Assembly: GCA_964017125.1 (NCBI GenBank)
Contig: OZ024915.1
Span: 17,460,773 to 17,524,772 of the forward strand
Length of the DNA: 64,000 bases
Reading direction: 5' to 3'
From: Flabesymbios commensalis
Taxonomy: Eukaryota; Annelida; Polychaeta; Terebellida; Flabelligeridae
Shown here: positions 47,173 through 58,594 of the stretch, piece by piece
Layout: each line of letters opens with the position of its first letter
Position numbering within the stretch: position 1 is the stretch's first letter
Program-made: the position numbers and the translations under genes
Notes under the pieces: model-generated
Seen by the model: the letters and a program-made list of their open reading frames with translations, nothing else
Database searches by the model: none
What the model was told of the DNA's origin: nothing

Positions 47173-47464
47173 CACCGCCCAACTAACACTGGATGCTATA
47201 CCAATTCTGACTAAACGTTGGCCTGGTATCTCTGGCATCTCTGGCGCTGACCAAGCAATAAACCAACGTTTGTGCAAAGGCCCTCGTGAGTAGGAAAGGT
47301 CTGCACCTGTCATGATCCTTAAAGGCCCACTGTGTGCATAGCGATTTTCGTAATTGGTATTACGTAAGATGGAGTGGTGACAGTGGCCTACACCTACTTT
47401 TGATAACGATGTTGAGGGGAGTAGCTTTCACTGCTAATTAACATGATTAAGCGCCATTAAAGGT

Positions 47465-49090
47465 GACATTCAAATCCAGACCTAAGGAAACTGATCCGGA
47501 CACGTAATAGATTGAAGAAATGGGCTCAAAATGCTAAAACGGGAGAAGAAAAAATATCCCTATATGCAGAATACAAATTACTTAGAAACAAAGTAACCTT
47601 TGCAATTAGAAAATAAAAAAAAACATTATTATAGCAATTTGATCAGTGAAAATGTGAAGCAGCCTGCCAAGCTCTGGAAGGCATTGAAACAAGTGCTTCC
47701 ACAGGGTAGATCTTCTGTAGAAACGCTCGAACTGAATGATGCTGGCAATCTACTTGACACCAACAAAGGCATTGCAGCCCATTTCAATTTATTTTTATGT
47801 AAAAAAAGCGACAGGTTTAGACGAAATTAGTCCACAATTTTTACGGGATGCAGCCCCGATTGTTTGTGCCCCTTTGGCAGATATTTTTAATAACTCGATG
47901 TTAAAGGGTAAAATCCCTCAATCCTGGAAAAATGCGAAAGTAACCCCTATATTCAAAGCTGGTGACCCAACAGATGTGTCAAATTATAGGCCAATATCTG
48001 TCATTCCTGTGATAATGAAGGTTTTTGAACGGATTGTGCGCAATCAACTGTCTACCTATTTGAATTATACTAAATTATTATATGAATACCAATCAGGCTT
48101 TAGGAGTAAATTTTCCACTGAGACGGCACTCATCGATGTCACAGAATATATTATCAATGGGTTCGACTCAGGAGAACTAGTCGGAGCCGTAATGCAAGAT
48201 CTTAAAAAAGCATTTGACAAGGTGGACTTGGAAATTCTAACTAAACAATTACAATGGTTTGGGATAAAAGACATGCCGCTCTCCTGGTTTGAAAATTACT
48301 TAACGGACAGAAAGTGAAACCTTTTCTCACTATTGATTTGTCAAAAACTATGTTTAATGGCATAGTTCTACCTCACTTCACATACTGTGACATCATTTGG
48401 GCTAGTTCTGATGAGACTAACATTTCTCGTCTTCAAAATACTTGTGCTAGAGTTATTCTTAATGAGAACAGACGATCGCATGTACAACCTATGCTAGATT
48501 CATTATCATGGATGCCTATAATTGATTTAATTAAATATCACACACTAGTTGCTGTATACAAATGTACTCATGGCCTTGTGCCTAGCTATCTGCATAACAC
48601 TTTTATGCAGATATCTAGAATACACAGCTACTCCACCAGGCAGGCAAATTTAACACATTTGTACACAAGAAAACCTAAATTAACTAAATTCAAACGATCT
48701 TTCACATACAGAGTAGTCACCTTGTGGAACGAACTGCCTGAACACATCAGAAACACTGAAAGCCTAAATTACTTTAAGACAAAACTTACAACCTTCTTTG
48801 GACATGACCATATTTAATTTTTTGGCTCGGACACAAAATTAAAGTCTTCAAGTTTCTCTTGAACCCTCTGACCCCGATCGCCATCATGAAACCTATGTTC
48901 TTGTCATTTTGTGTTGTAGCATGTGCAAGTGTTTATTCACTTAACTGTGCGTCTTTATATGTACCTGGGCCCCTTGGGAAACCAGCGTGATACCTGACTA
49001 ATTGATTTCATATATGTATATGTAATGATTGTATTATGCTGAAAGGGTTACCCTAATAAATATTCTCAAATATTCTCAAATATTCTCAAC
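47465..49090 (+). mobile_element. internally deleted LINE
   Basis: The linker region (LRTKNR-like, SLYAEYKLLRNKVTFAIRK) precedes an RT segment at 47736-48317 with ATGLDEISPQFLRDAAP, VSNYRPISVIPVIMKVFERI and LKKAFDKVDLEI. At 48315 the sequence jumps from NYLTDRK straight to the thumb/C-terminal part (LSKTMFNGIVLPHFTYCDII) and runs to a stop near 48817. The palm with YADD is missing. A 3' UTR and TATTCTCAAA repeats (49063-49090) end it. Both flanking frames are long and open, so the deletion may be recent. Confidence 0.9.
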
Positions 49091-49234
49091 AGCTTAGTGA
49101 CTATCATAATCTGTTAGACCTAATCACAAAAGAAACAAAAATTGAAGAATTCTAGACTTTATGAAAAGTCCCAAAATCAGACATTTTTGAAAATGTAAAA
49201 CGCAAAAATGAACAGATCTACAGTACTTATAGTG

Positions 49235-50118
49235 AAGGATACATGGCTCAAAGCGTGAAAGACGCTTGGCTCAGAGCGTGAAGAACGCATGGCTCAGAGC
49301 GTGAAGAACGCATGGCTCATAGCGTGAAGGACGCATGGCTCAGAGCGTGAAAAACGCGTGGCTCAGAGCGTGAAGGACGCATGGCTCAGACCGTGAAAAC
49401 GCATGGTTTAGAGCGTGAAGGATGCATGGCTCAGAGAGAAAGATGTATGGCTCAGAGCGTGAAGGATTCATGGCTCAAAGTGTGAAGAACGCATAACTCA
49501 GAGAGAAAGACGCATGGCTCTGAGCGTGAAGGACGCATAACTCAGAGAAAAAGACGCATGGCTCGAAGCGTGAAGGATGCGTGGCTCAGAGCGTGAAAGA
49601 CGCATGGCTTAGAGCGTGAAGGACGCATGGCTCAGAGCGTGAAGGACGCATGGCTCATAGCGTGAAGGAGGCATGGCTCATAGCGTAAAGGAGGCATAGC
49701 TCATAGCGTAAAGGATGCATGGCTGAGAGCGTGAAGGACGCATGGCTCAAAGCGTAAAGGACGCATGGCTCAGAGCGTGAAGGACGCATGGTTCAGAGCG
49801 TGAAGGACGCATGAAGCGTGAAGGACGCATGGCTCAGAGTGTGAAGGATGCATGGCTCAGGGTGTGAAGGATGCGTGGCTCAGAGCGTGAAGGACGCATG
49901 GCTCAGAGCGTGAAGGACGCATGAAGCGTGAAGGACGCATGGCTCAGAGTGTGAAGGACGCATGGCTCAGAGCGTGAAGGACGCATGGCTCAGAGCGTGA
50001 AGGACGCATGGCTCAGAGTGTGAAGGACGCATGAAGCGTGAAGGACGCATGGCTCAGAGCGTGAAGGATGCATGGCTCAGAGCGTGAAGGACGCATGGCT
50101 CAGAGCGTGAAGGATTCA
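49235..50118. repeat. 23-bp satellite with 110-bp higher-order repeat
   Basis: About 38 units of the type ATGGCTCAGAGCGTGAAGG (plus ACGC). A shortened 18-bp unit (ATGAAGCGTGAAGGACGC) recurs at 49811, 49921 and 50031, giving an exact 110-bp period of four 23-mers plus one 18-mer. Because 23 is not a multiple of three, no repeated peptide can be read through it. Confidence 0.95.
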
Positions 50119-50129
50119 TAGCCACCTGT

Positions 50130-50565
50130 ACCAAACCGAAGCCTCTGTATGTTGTAACATATGCCAGAATACGGGCCAGGGGCGTACAGTATCTAGAAAA
50201 AGATTGAGTAGGCCAAACGTGGAGACCAAACGTGTTTGGAGGCCAAACGTGGAGGCCAAACGGCCGGAGTTTTAGGAGCCTTGAAGATGACGGACTGCCT
50301 GAGGTGAATTCTTATCAGTTTAGAGGGTTATTTTTTTTTTTTAGAAGTTTAAATTGCAAAAAAACATCAGCTTGGCTCGGGGGGATGTCCCAATTCCCTC
50401 CCTAAATACCCCTGGGACGCATGGGAGAGAAAATATATCGACTTTACAAAAAAATATCGAATTTTCCCCTAATGTTCAGTCGAACCCCTTTCTACAGATT
50501 TTTATCAGCGTGTAAAAAAAATGCCCGAATTATCTCGCGACCTGGGCTGGAAGGGTTAATTCGAA
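50130..50565. other. GAGGCCAAACGTG repeats and unannotated sequence
   Basis: GGAG(A/G)CCAAACGTG occurs four times at 50218-50265; otherwise nothing is recognised. Confidence 0.45.
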
Positions 50566-50570
50566 AGTTT

Positions 50571-50755
50571 CCCAGCAAACAAAAAACATTTGTATAACAT
50601 TTATACAACGTTTGCTCAACGTCTTCGACGTTGGTCAATCATTGTATACATGTTATGCAAATATTTAGTGTTTGCTGGGAGCAGACACGAGACTTTGGCC
50701 CAATGTTGGGTTGATGCTGGCTCGCCGTCTGCGACCTCGTGTTTGTCAGGATGCT
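50571..50755. mobile_element. MITE family A variant plus fragment
   Basis: 50571-50679 has standard ends CCCAGCAAAC but inner arms with TTTGTATAACATTTATACAA, unlike other copies, matched on the opposite arm. A second partial copy follows to 50755. Confidence 0.85.
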
Positions 50756-51372
50756 AACCTGCTCTAGGCATCTCTATTAAACCCAACAAGAATTAGATCT
50801 TAACATTAGCTCTAATTATCACTGATCATAGGACCTGGCTACGCTCACGTGATTTCCTTCCTGAAGGTTTGCTTTTCTCACGTTTTTTTAACTCCATCTC
50901 TTTTGAAAAATATCGCTGTTAGTCCTTCAAAGATAACCGAGTTACAGGACTGCATCTTATTGCACCTCATTGCATAATGTTGTCCTCCCTAGTGTTGTGT
51001 GCGCCACTCCTTTATGCTCTAGGACATAATTATCCTGTAGCGCTGGATTTTCGTTGATTTCTCTGTCAATTATCCATCGATTTTCATGAAATATCGCAAA
51101 CACAAATTTTTAAAACAACCCCAACAGCCCTAAACATTTATATCCATTATATTGTCTAAAAAATTGATGGTCTAACTTTTGAAATACTACATATAATTAT
51201 ATTTTTGTCATGTAGTAAATTGCAATTAATGATGTCCCTGCTATGAGAGGAACCCTCTGAATGCTGAGAGTGAGATAATGGCATTAGGTACTCGTATTAG
51301 TGAGTCCTTTTTAGACTACTAAAAATATTCTGTTGTGCAAATGCCTGGATGTCCCTCTATAAACCTATTAGA

Positions 51373-51727
51373 CCAGCTCTGCTCGCCCAATATTGGCCCA
51401 GCGGCTACGACGTTGACCAACATTAAGCCAGCATTAACTGAATGTCTCTGCGCTGGCAGGTGCCGCTTGCGTCTCTCAACCATTTCAAGCCTGAATTTAC
51501 CATTGTCATATTCATCCACTACAAGCCGCGAATTGCTGTCGCAATTCTCGACTTGTAGTGGATGAAGATGACTTAATGTGGTTTAAAAATTAAAGAAAAG
51601 TGTCATGTATTGGTGAAACAGTTTCATGGATATTTTCGTTCTGAAACCCTTAGTTGTAGGGAAATTCAGTCTGTTTTCAGGGATGTAAAATTATGCTTTA
51701 ATGCATCGTGAGGGCTCTAAGGCTTTT
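51373..51727. mobile_element. MITE family A and reversed family D
   Basis: 51373-51456 has A core GGCCCAGCGGCTACGACG. 51482-51727 is D, from TTTCAAGCCTGAATTTACCA through a perfect hairpin to GCATCGTGAGGGCT. Confidence 0.8.
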
Positions 51728-51809
51728 AATTAAGAGGTCGGAATGTACGGTACTCGGATTAGACACCGTCTTGCGTACTGGTCAGTGTCTGCTGAGAGTA
51801 CACTTTTTG

Positions 51810-51914
51810 CCAGCAAACATAACACGTTAAACCAATGTTGGTTCAAGGTTGGTCCAGTGTTGTAGACGGTGGCCAACATTAAGCTAACATTGGTTCAACG
51901 CATTGTGTTTGCTG
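51810..51914. mobile_element. MITE family A
   Basis: CCAGCAAACATAACACGTTA to TGTGTTTGCTG. Arms share the unusual AACACGTT / CGCATTGTG form. Confidence 0.8.
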
Positions 51915-51949
51915 AATATAACCCAATAGTCAAGTGGACCATGTATTTA

Positions 51950-52058
51950 CCCAGCAAACACGATACATTGAAACTATGTTGTTTTAATGTTGGGACAGCG
52001 TCGAAGACGTTGGGCCAACGTTAAAACAACATTGTTTTAGTGTATCGTGTTTTCTGGG
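51950..52058. mobile_element. MITE family A, TA-flanked
   Basis: CCCAGCAAACACGATACATT to ATCGTGTTTTCTGGG with TA on both sides. Core GGGACAGCGTCGAAGACG. Confidence 0.9.
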
Positions 52059-52523
52059 TAGGTACTCAATAACATGCCAATATATGTTTATTAAAACTAA
52101 TTATGTCTCCGACATGATTTCCCAACGTTAATTACGATGTAGCAGTATAATTCCAATTTTAAAGCAGGCGGAAAAATATTATTTCGACATTTGTTATGTT
52201 AGCAATAGACTTGAAAAAGGTTGGTCACAGACGGAGAAACGCGTCATTGTGTTTCCAGTGATTAAAAACTTCAAATTAATTAGGGAATAATGGATCTCAG
52301 TGATATTACAACACCTGTCGAAACACAAACAATTGAGTCCTAGTTTATGTTGGATGGCCTGGGGAACTACATGCATCTAATTAATCAGTTGATCCGTTTA
52401 TTAATCTAATCATTATACATTAACATTATCAGGTGAGATTAGGCCTATAGAGGTGTATGTTGTCTTCGCGGCAGTTCATTATCTGGAAAAAACGCACGAT
52501 TTTCTGAACACGTTGTTTACTAC

Positions 52524-52720
52524 TGCAGATCTGGTAATATTAACGTGGTTTTAATTTTCGCGAATTCGCGAGGAGGATAAATTCGCGAATTTAAGAATCT
52601 CGCGAAAATTATTATAATAATAGCGCTACTATCATCGAAATCGATAATTCGCGAAATCTAGACTTTCTAAATCACAAATGCGTGAAAATCTAAACACGCG
52701 AGAAATGCCGGATCTACATT
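52524..52720. mobile_element. family I palindromic element
   Basis: GCAGATCTGGTAATATTAAC and ATGCCGGATCTAC form the ends. The inside is rich in TTCGCGAA-type palindromes. Confidence 0.75.
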
Positions 52721-52768
52721 ATTTCATACCGTACGATCTCTACGTGAAACGATCGTGAAATATACTGT

Positions 52769-52881
52769 GGCCGTATTCTCGTAAAAATTACGATATATCG
52801 TAGGCTTCGGATTGGTCGAGATGGCCATCTTGACCAATCCGAAGCCTACGATATATCGTAACTTGTACGAGAATACGGGCC
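52769..52881. mobile_element. family H perfect hairpin
   Basis: Arms TACGATATATCGTAGGCTTC and GGATTGGTC pair exactly around GAGATGGCCATCT. The ends are GGCCGTATTCTCGTA and TACGAGAATACGGGCC. A shorter copy is at 63725. Confidence 0.9.
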
Positions 52882-52975
52882 CTGATATGCTAATGGCGCA
52901 TCTGGTGTGAAAACAACATTATGTTGACTATTTCTCTACATGACATGTCATTCATCGTGATATGCTGATGATCAA

Positions 52976-53345
52976 CCAATGTCGGTTTACTTCTGGGGCA
53001 ACGTCGCAGACGGTTGAGAAGCATTAAACCGACATTAGTTTAACCTTTTCAGTGCTGGGACCGACTTTATACGTCAGAATCTGACGTCTATCAGATCTGA
53101 AGTCGATCCCCGCAGTGAAAGAGTAAACTATAATAATGGCCGTAGACCCATAACATAGGTATTCAAATGAAGCCGAAAAAGCTACCTAAGACATTTATGA
53201 TGATTTCAAATTGAAAAAAGACGAAATGTGTGGTCAAACATTAAGATTTGCAAATGTTTGATCTGAAAATAAATATGAGTAGTTTTCATCCACTTGAGGT
53301 TTGTGAGTCTCGGTAGCCATGGTAGCTAGACACAACGTAGACTTG
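52976..53345. mobile_element. MITE A, C and B fragments joined
   Basis: 52976-53044 is an A core. 53040-53220 is C starting TTAACCTTTTCAGTGCTGGG. 53228-53345 is a decayed reversed B. Confidence 0.7.
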
Positions 53346-53700
53346 AGTGCAAACAGCATTGTGAGTACCCATTAGTACCCATTATTGTATTCGTGTGGAT
53401 AATAACAATGCATTTGTTACATAAAAAATGTACGCCTCATTTCATATTTTTTATTTATTTTATATTTTAGGCATCCCTCTTCCTCAAACCTATTTGAGGA
53501 AGAGTTATTTGGATTATATAACTTGATGATATACACATTTCGGTTGGTAGTTGCCCAGAATAGAATAGAAGGGTTAAGTTTCTCAATAATTAAATAACCA
53601 AATTCCTATCTACCTTGAGAAAACAACGCAATACATTGTGTACTATTATTTATTACATTGAAAATAAACCATATATTACAAGACAAAGCATTTAACAGGC

Positions 53701-53936
53701 TTAACCCTTTAAGCCCTCACGATGCATTAAAGCATCATTTTACATCCCTGATAACAGACTTAATTTTCATACAACTGACGGTTTTAGAATGAATATTTCC
53801 ATGAAACTGGTTTACCAATACATGGCAATTTTCTTCACTTTTTCGATCATCTCCATCCACTACAAGTCGAGAATTGCGACAGCAATTCGCGGTTTGTAGT
53901 GGTTGAAGATGACAATGATAAATTCAGGTTGAAACA
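53701..53936. mobile_element. piggyBac-like MITE family D
   Basis: TTAACCCTTTAAGCCCTCAC at the left, hairpin CCACTACAAGTCGAGAATTG, and right end TTCAGGTTGAAAC (decayed). Confidence 0.85.
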
Positions 53937-54420
53937 GATTCAGTCTGTTGTCTGTAAAGCAGCCTACACACAATACCGTCCCCCGTCAACCAAAGGGTTG
54001 CATGTTAATTATTGTTATGTACCACTATTTTGAGTGGCGTATATCACTTCGGATTCTAGGGAGAAACTATTAGTTATATTAGTTTCGTTGTTTTTTTCCA
54101 CATGTCGAATCATTATGACGCACCTCATGATAAAATATATAGGTAGGACGACACTCAGACATGTAATTATTTCATTACCATGATTACGATATAGACAAAT
54201 AAGGAACATATAAACAATTTATCTTAGTTTTTATAACTCATTAGGATATAGGCAAATAACGAACATTAAGAAACAATTTATCTTAGTTTTTATAATTCAT
54301 TACGATATAGACATAGCGAGCAAACAACTATGTATCTTGGTTTGAAGCTCCCACCAAACACGAGCCATTGAAAAAGTTTGGCTGGGTTTATATCGGAACC
54401 TGCGCACACATTCTTATCTT

Positions 54421-54512
54421 AGTAAACACGAGGTGCTGTCCCATTGTTGTTTTAATAATGGTCCACCGTCTACGACGCTGGCCCAACATTAAAACACCAA
54501 TGGCTCACCACC
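54421..54512. mobile_element. MITE family A, partial
   Basis: AAACACGAGGTGCTG with core GGTCCACCGTCTACGACGCT and the mirrored GGCCCAACATTAAAACACCA. Confidence 0.7.
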
Positions 54513-54862
54513 TCATAGGGCTAGGAGGCCACCATTCAATTACTAGGGAGCTGAAGTTTTTGAGCTGAACAAATTTTTTATTTCACTTCCAATCTGCAAT
54601 GCTTTATTTTGTTCACACTATGCCTCAAGCAAAATATTTATTTCACGAAAATTCAGTCTGAAAATATTTGTTTCAAAGATACTCCAGCCTATCCCCCTCC
54701 CCCTGAAGATTGAATGGTGGCCCCCTTAGATCTTCTTTGTATTTTAAAATAATGTTAACGTTTTATATTATTGAATTATATTATATTGTATGTTTTTCTA
54801 TGACAAATAAGTCCATGAGGACTTTTTACGTCAATAAAAAAATTGTCTGTCTGTCTGTCTTC

Positions 54863-55987
54863 TCAAGCGGGATGAGATGGGGAACCTACTGTAGCTTGTA
54901 AGCTGATGTCAATAGGTTCAATTCGGCGACTCTTACATCCGCACAATCTCGTGAGAGCCTCACGGAATTCACGACCTCTCAACAAGTAGATGAAGAAGTT
55001 CATGAAGGAATTGATGATTCCACACAGCGCGCCGTAGTTAACGTAGCCTTCATATTTCCGAGCCGAGCAGTTCATCTGTAGATCACCAGAGTGCACCACC
55101 TCTCTGCCCACACACCAAAGTAAGAAGAGAAACATAGGACACCAGCTACACAAGAATAACACTGTCACCAACAGAAGCGTGCGTGTTGTCCGCAAGTTCA
55201 GCATGAGTGTTTTCAGACACGCCTCTCCAAGATTAGGGCTTTTGAATATCTCCTGCATCTGTTTGTTACTCGTGACAATCACGTAAATAATTGCTGCCAA
55301 CTGTGTGATCATTAGGAACACATAGAGGAGGCATAGAATGAGCAGATACAAATGTGGAAACACCTCCAACATTCTGCACCCTCTTTGCTGAAGACGAACG
55401 TTTTTGGTGACTACCGCAGGAAATAGGCCCAATAAGATAGCAATGGTCCACAGAGTTATGCCTGCATTCCTAAGTTTGTGAGGCTTGAACACCTTGTTGT
55501 ACACGTCCATAGACTTGAGCATGAGTACACGCTCTAGACAGATTACAGTAAGCAGGCATATTGAGGTAAAGCAGGCAGTTATCAGCATACCAGTGCTAAT
55601 TTGACAGGCTCTTTTGTCATACCTGCCCATCTGCTCCACGGCTAACATGGATGCCATGCCTATACCCACCAACATATCACTGAGTCCTAGCTGTATTACC
55701 AGATTACGTGTGACTCGCTGTAACATGTGTCCTTGACGTGATGCCAGCACTATCAACAGATTCAACACAAACAGCACCACACAGACTATACATTGTGTTA
55801 ACGCAAGAGGATCATCAAGAAGATAGAATGTAGCTTTGTGCAGGGGTTCTCTGTGCGGGGGTTCTCTGGTTCTCACAATCACATCTTGTAAAGTCCTGTC
55901 TTCTCCATTTGATGTCAATGTGTACACTTCTGTAGTGTTCGTGGCATACACTGTACATTCTGTAGCCATTCCGTCCATTGCCAGCAT
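54863..55987 (-). CDS. class A (rhodopsin-like) GPCR, intronless, orphan
   Basis: An uninterrupted frame of 374 codons; the first ATG is at 55987, with two more in-frame ATGs at 55978 and 55969. It encodes a seven-helix plasma-membrane receptor. The N-terminus of about 60 residues has a glycosylation site (NTT). Helices lie near residues 61-83, 95-117 (SD with D104), 128-155, 175-193, 211-240, 270-292 and 318-335. The helix-3 cysteine (C128) and an extracellular-loop-2 cysteine (C204) can form the usual disulfide. The DRY box is ERV (152-154), helix 6 has CSWCP, and helix 7 has NFFIY in place of NPxxY. A CGC pair after helix 8 could be palmitoylated. The ligand is unknown; an orphan or expanded invertebrate family is the safest call. 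It is antisense to PSMD14 and 9.9 kb beyond its last found exon. Confidence 0.88.
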   Translation of the reverse strand: MLAMDGMATECTVYATNTTEVYTLTSNGEDRTLQDVIVRTREPPHREPLHKATFYLLDDPLALTQCIVCVVLFVLNLLIVLASRQGHMLQRVTRNLVIQLGLSDMLVGIGMASMLAVEQMGRYDKRACQISTGMLITACFTSICLLTVICLERVLMLKSMDVYNKVFKPHKLRNAGITLWTIAILLGLFPAVVTKNVRLQQRGCRMLEVFPHLYLLILCLLYVFLMITQLAAIIYVIVTSNKQMQEIFKSPNLGEACLKTLMLNLRTTRTLLLVTVLFLCSWCPMFLFLLWCVGREVVHSGDLQMNCSARKYEGYVNYGALCGIINSFMNFFIYLLRGREFREALTRLCGCKSRRIEPIDISLQATVGSPSHPA

Positions 55988-56019
55988 CCTCAACAAAAAC
56001 GATACGGTGATACACTTTT

Positions 56020-56267
56020 TTAACTCTTATGCTGCCGGGACCGAATATATCCGTTTTCAAGCAAATTTAACACCAATAAATTCAACTTGAATTGCTAAAA
56101 CGTTTTGTGATATATGCTTAGTTAATCTAATAGTTACATTTTGAAGATGACTATTTGTTCATAAAAAGAATTATTTTTCGTCATCTGGAGCTGGAAATTG
56201 CGTTAGCAATTCCAGCTTCAAATGAATGAAAAATAGTCTGAAAAAAAATCGGCAGCATAAGGGTTAA
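56020..56267. mobile_element. piggyBac-like MITE family G, full length
   Basis: TTAACTCTTATGCTGCCGGG at the left and CGGCAGCATAAGGGTTAA at the right: TTAA targets and matched TIRs. It begins 32 bases upstream of the GPCR ATG, so it may form part of its 5' UTR or promoter. Confidence 0.92.
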
Positions 56268-57425
56268 TGTTGGGCCGTCAGTGGCTCGACATCTCGTGTA
56301 TCAATACTTCCTGTCAGTAGTGCTCCATTCAATATCATTTCACTTACTTAATGCTACCAGTAATACCACTTACAGAGATTACTCACTTGGTGGCACTGAA
56401 TTACCACCAGCCCATCATCGCCAGGATTGTCATGTGTAGTCAGTAGTAGTTCTGTGCTTAGGGTACAATTGAATGGATAATAACACAAAATAATTTGTCA
56501 ATTCAAAATATATAACAATAGGCATGACCATCACTCTTTCATTGAAGGTGAAAATATAGAACTAGACGTCACAGATCTGTTGTATGCCAAATAGAATTCT
56601 CATTGAAATTCATGAAGTGCGTGACAGACAGACAAGTTATCCGATAATATATATCTGTATAATATATATATATATTATCTTACTTTTCCATTAAGGTAAG
56701 ACTTTATGTGGTGTCCTCTATGCCACGATATTGCTATAGCGCCTTGATGATTTACATCTCCACTACTGCAGTCATTTGTACAGTTTTAACTTGATCTCCA
56801 TTGTACCTCTACTGACAATGAAACCGTTTTCAATCGCGACCTGTCTTCCTAATATTTTGCGCTGTTTCAGTCTAGTAAACATGGTAAATGTACTTTCTGT
56901 TAAACTATATACAAATGTTTATGACATTTTCAGCAGCGTATTATGTTTACGTTTCACCGAATATTCTGGCTCAGATATAAACCTGAAAACTGTTCTGTGA
57001 AGATCGCCGTGTATTCCTGTTGGCCTCCAAATAAAGACTTCGTGCTTCTCGGCAGATCCTAAAACGAGTGTAGTCCTGTCACTTAGACATGTTAGATGCA
57101 GCACTGCGGGGCGCCCCTCTCATGCTGGATGGCTGCCTTTCTTGACGCCCCATCTATATCTAAGTTTTTCACACCGCCTCCGGATTGTTTTTTCGAGGCT
57201 CTAGTTTTCCTATTAGAAGCACTACAAAAATACGTTTTTCCTAATTAAATACCCTCTCAGATTTACTTAATTACATGTGCCACGGGGAAGCTAAGACGCG
57301 TTCTAAATGCAAGTCATTATTACCGAATTGGCTCGGGTAATATGTTTGCTGTGTATAGGTGGAACGTTCATAATAATTATACAACGTCATATGGCTTCAT
57401 CTGTCAATGTCCAAACAGCCACACT
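56268..57425. other. GPCR upstream region, no gene recognised
   Basis: Includes a TATATA run (56660-56680). A GPCR promoter or upstream non-coding exon could lie here but cannot be placed. Confidence 0.4.
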
Positions 57426-57430
57426 GCCCC

Positions 57431-57493
57431 ACAAAGACAAACAGCAGTAACTGCTGACTTTCTAAGTCAGCAGTTACTGCTGTTTGCCTTTGC
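57431..57493. repeat. perfect hairpin AACAGCAGTAACTGCTGACT
   Basis: CAAAGACAAACAGCAGTAAC and its complement pair around TTTCTAA, immediately before a SINE. Confidence 0.85.
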
Positions 57494-57535
57494 ACAGGAT
57501 CACTCTTCTCCGACAGCAACGCAAAAACACAACAG

Positions 57536-57740
57536 GTGTGTGGTCGAATGGCTAAGACGGTGCCAGGCTTGGCCCCAGGCCCGTCATCCGAGAGGTATGG
57601 TGTAACAGATTCCTCGGATGAAGCACAGTGTTTCATCTAGGATTCAAAAGGGGCATGACGCCACTTATCATTAGGGGCACCTGATCATGCCTTGCGGGCA
57701 TCCAGTTAGGCGTCTCCAACACCCCACCCTTCCCAATTAA
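57536..57740 (+). mobile_element. tRNA-Leu/Ser-like SINE
   Basis: The head GTGTGGTCGAATGGCTAAGA resembles the 5' end and A box of class II tRNAs. A weak B box (GGATTCAAAAGG) follows, and the body does not fold as a tRNA in my reading. It is better called a SINE or tRNA pseudogene than a tRNA gene. Confidence 0.6.
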
Positions 57741-57935
57741 GGGTATACCAGAATCAGTTAAGTATGTAAACATTGCCAGTTATTACCACTATGTACACAG
57801 ACCATTATCAGATATTGTGTCATAGGTGTGAGCGCGTGACATCAGTGGCTGGGGTGGTTTTCATAGTCACAATGGCCTGGGTGTGTTGAATATGTCATAA
57901 CAACACTTAAAAAGAGGCATTTCACTGTCTGAAGG

Positions 57936-58035
57936 GCAACATGGCGCATATGAAGGGCAACATGACACTCATCAAGGGCAACATTGCGCTCCTCAAGGGC
58001 AACATGGCGCTCACAAAAGGCAATATGGCGATCGC
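57936..58035. repeat. 21-bp tandem repeat
   Basis: Five units of the type AAGGGCAACATGGCGCTCA. On the minus strand the period reads RHVALEE, RNVALDE, CHVALHM, but nothing else supports a gene. Confidence 0.85.
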
Positions 58036-58594
58036 AATTTTTCTTTTTTCCTAGCGGTAAACGGTGGCAGATAGACACCTTTTACAATAACACCGGCCTT
58101 GATAAGCAGCTACATCACCAATGAAAATAAAAGATCGTCAAAAGATTGAAAATAGCTAGAGAAAATTGCGATATCCTGACGTGTAATCCCGTTATATGGA
58201 TCTCAAATACAATCTGAAACTAGGGAAGAGGGCAACTGGAAACTACCGGTTATAGTTTCACCATAGCCCCAGGGAAAGGTGTAACAGGGGTACTTGAAAA
58301 CAGCTGCAATAATATCCAGTGTCATTGTTATCAATAAAATCATAGTAGAAGTCTTGACGCTAGAGCTGTGGCCGGCATGATGACAGAGGCAGTGTCACCG
58401 TCGACAAAAAAAGAGAAGCCATGAGAGCTTTATATACAATTATGACAACAAGGTGTCACTGTAGGCAATTCTTTGTAATGCAGTGACGTCACTGGAAACC
58501 CTTTTGAATGGCTAATTGGTGAAAATAATGTTATATAAGACCCCCCCCCCCTCCCCCATACTTCATTGTATTAGCTAGCTCAGTGAAAACACTA

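Noticed and set aside
49235-50118. CRISPR-like array
   Set aside because: Units abut without unique spacers and the locus is animal; it is a satellite.
57541-57625. Candidate tRNA-Leu/Ser gene
   Set aside because: tRNA-like head only, with a weak B box and no complementary acceptor stem.
57842-58078. Minus-strand frame with heptad-like RHVALEE repeats
   Set aside because: Periodic only because of the 21-bp DNA repeat; no upstream exon or promoter context.
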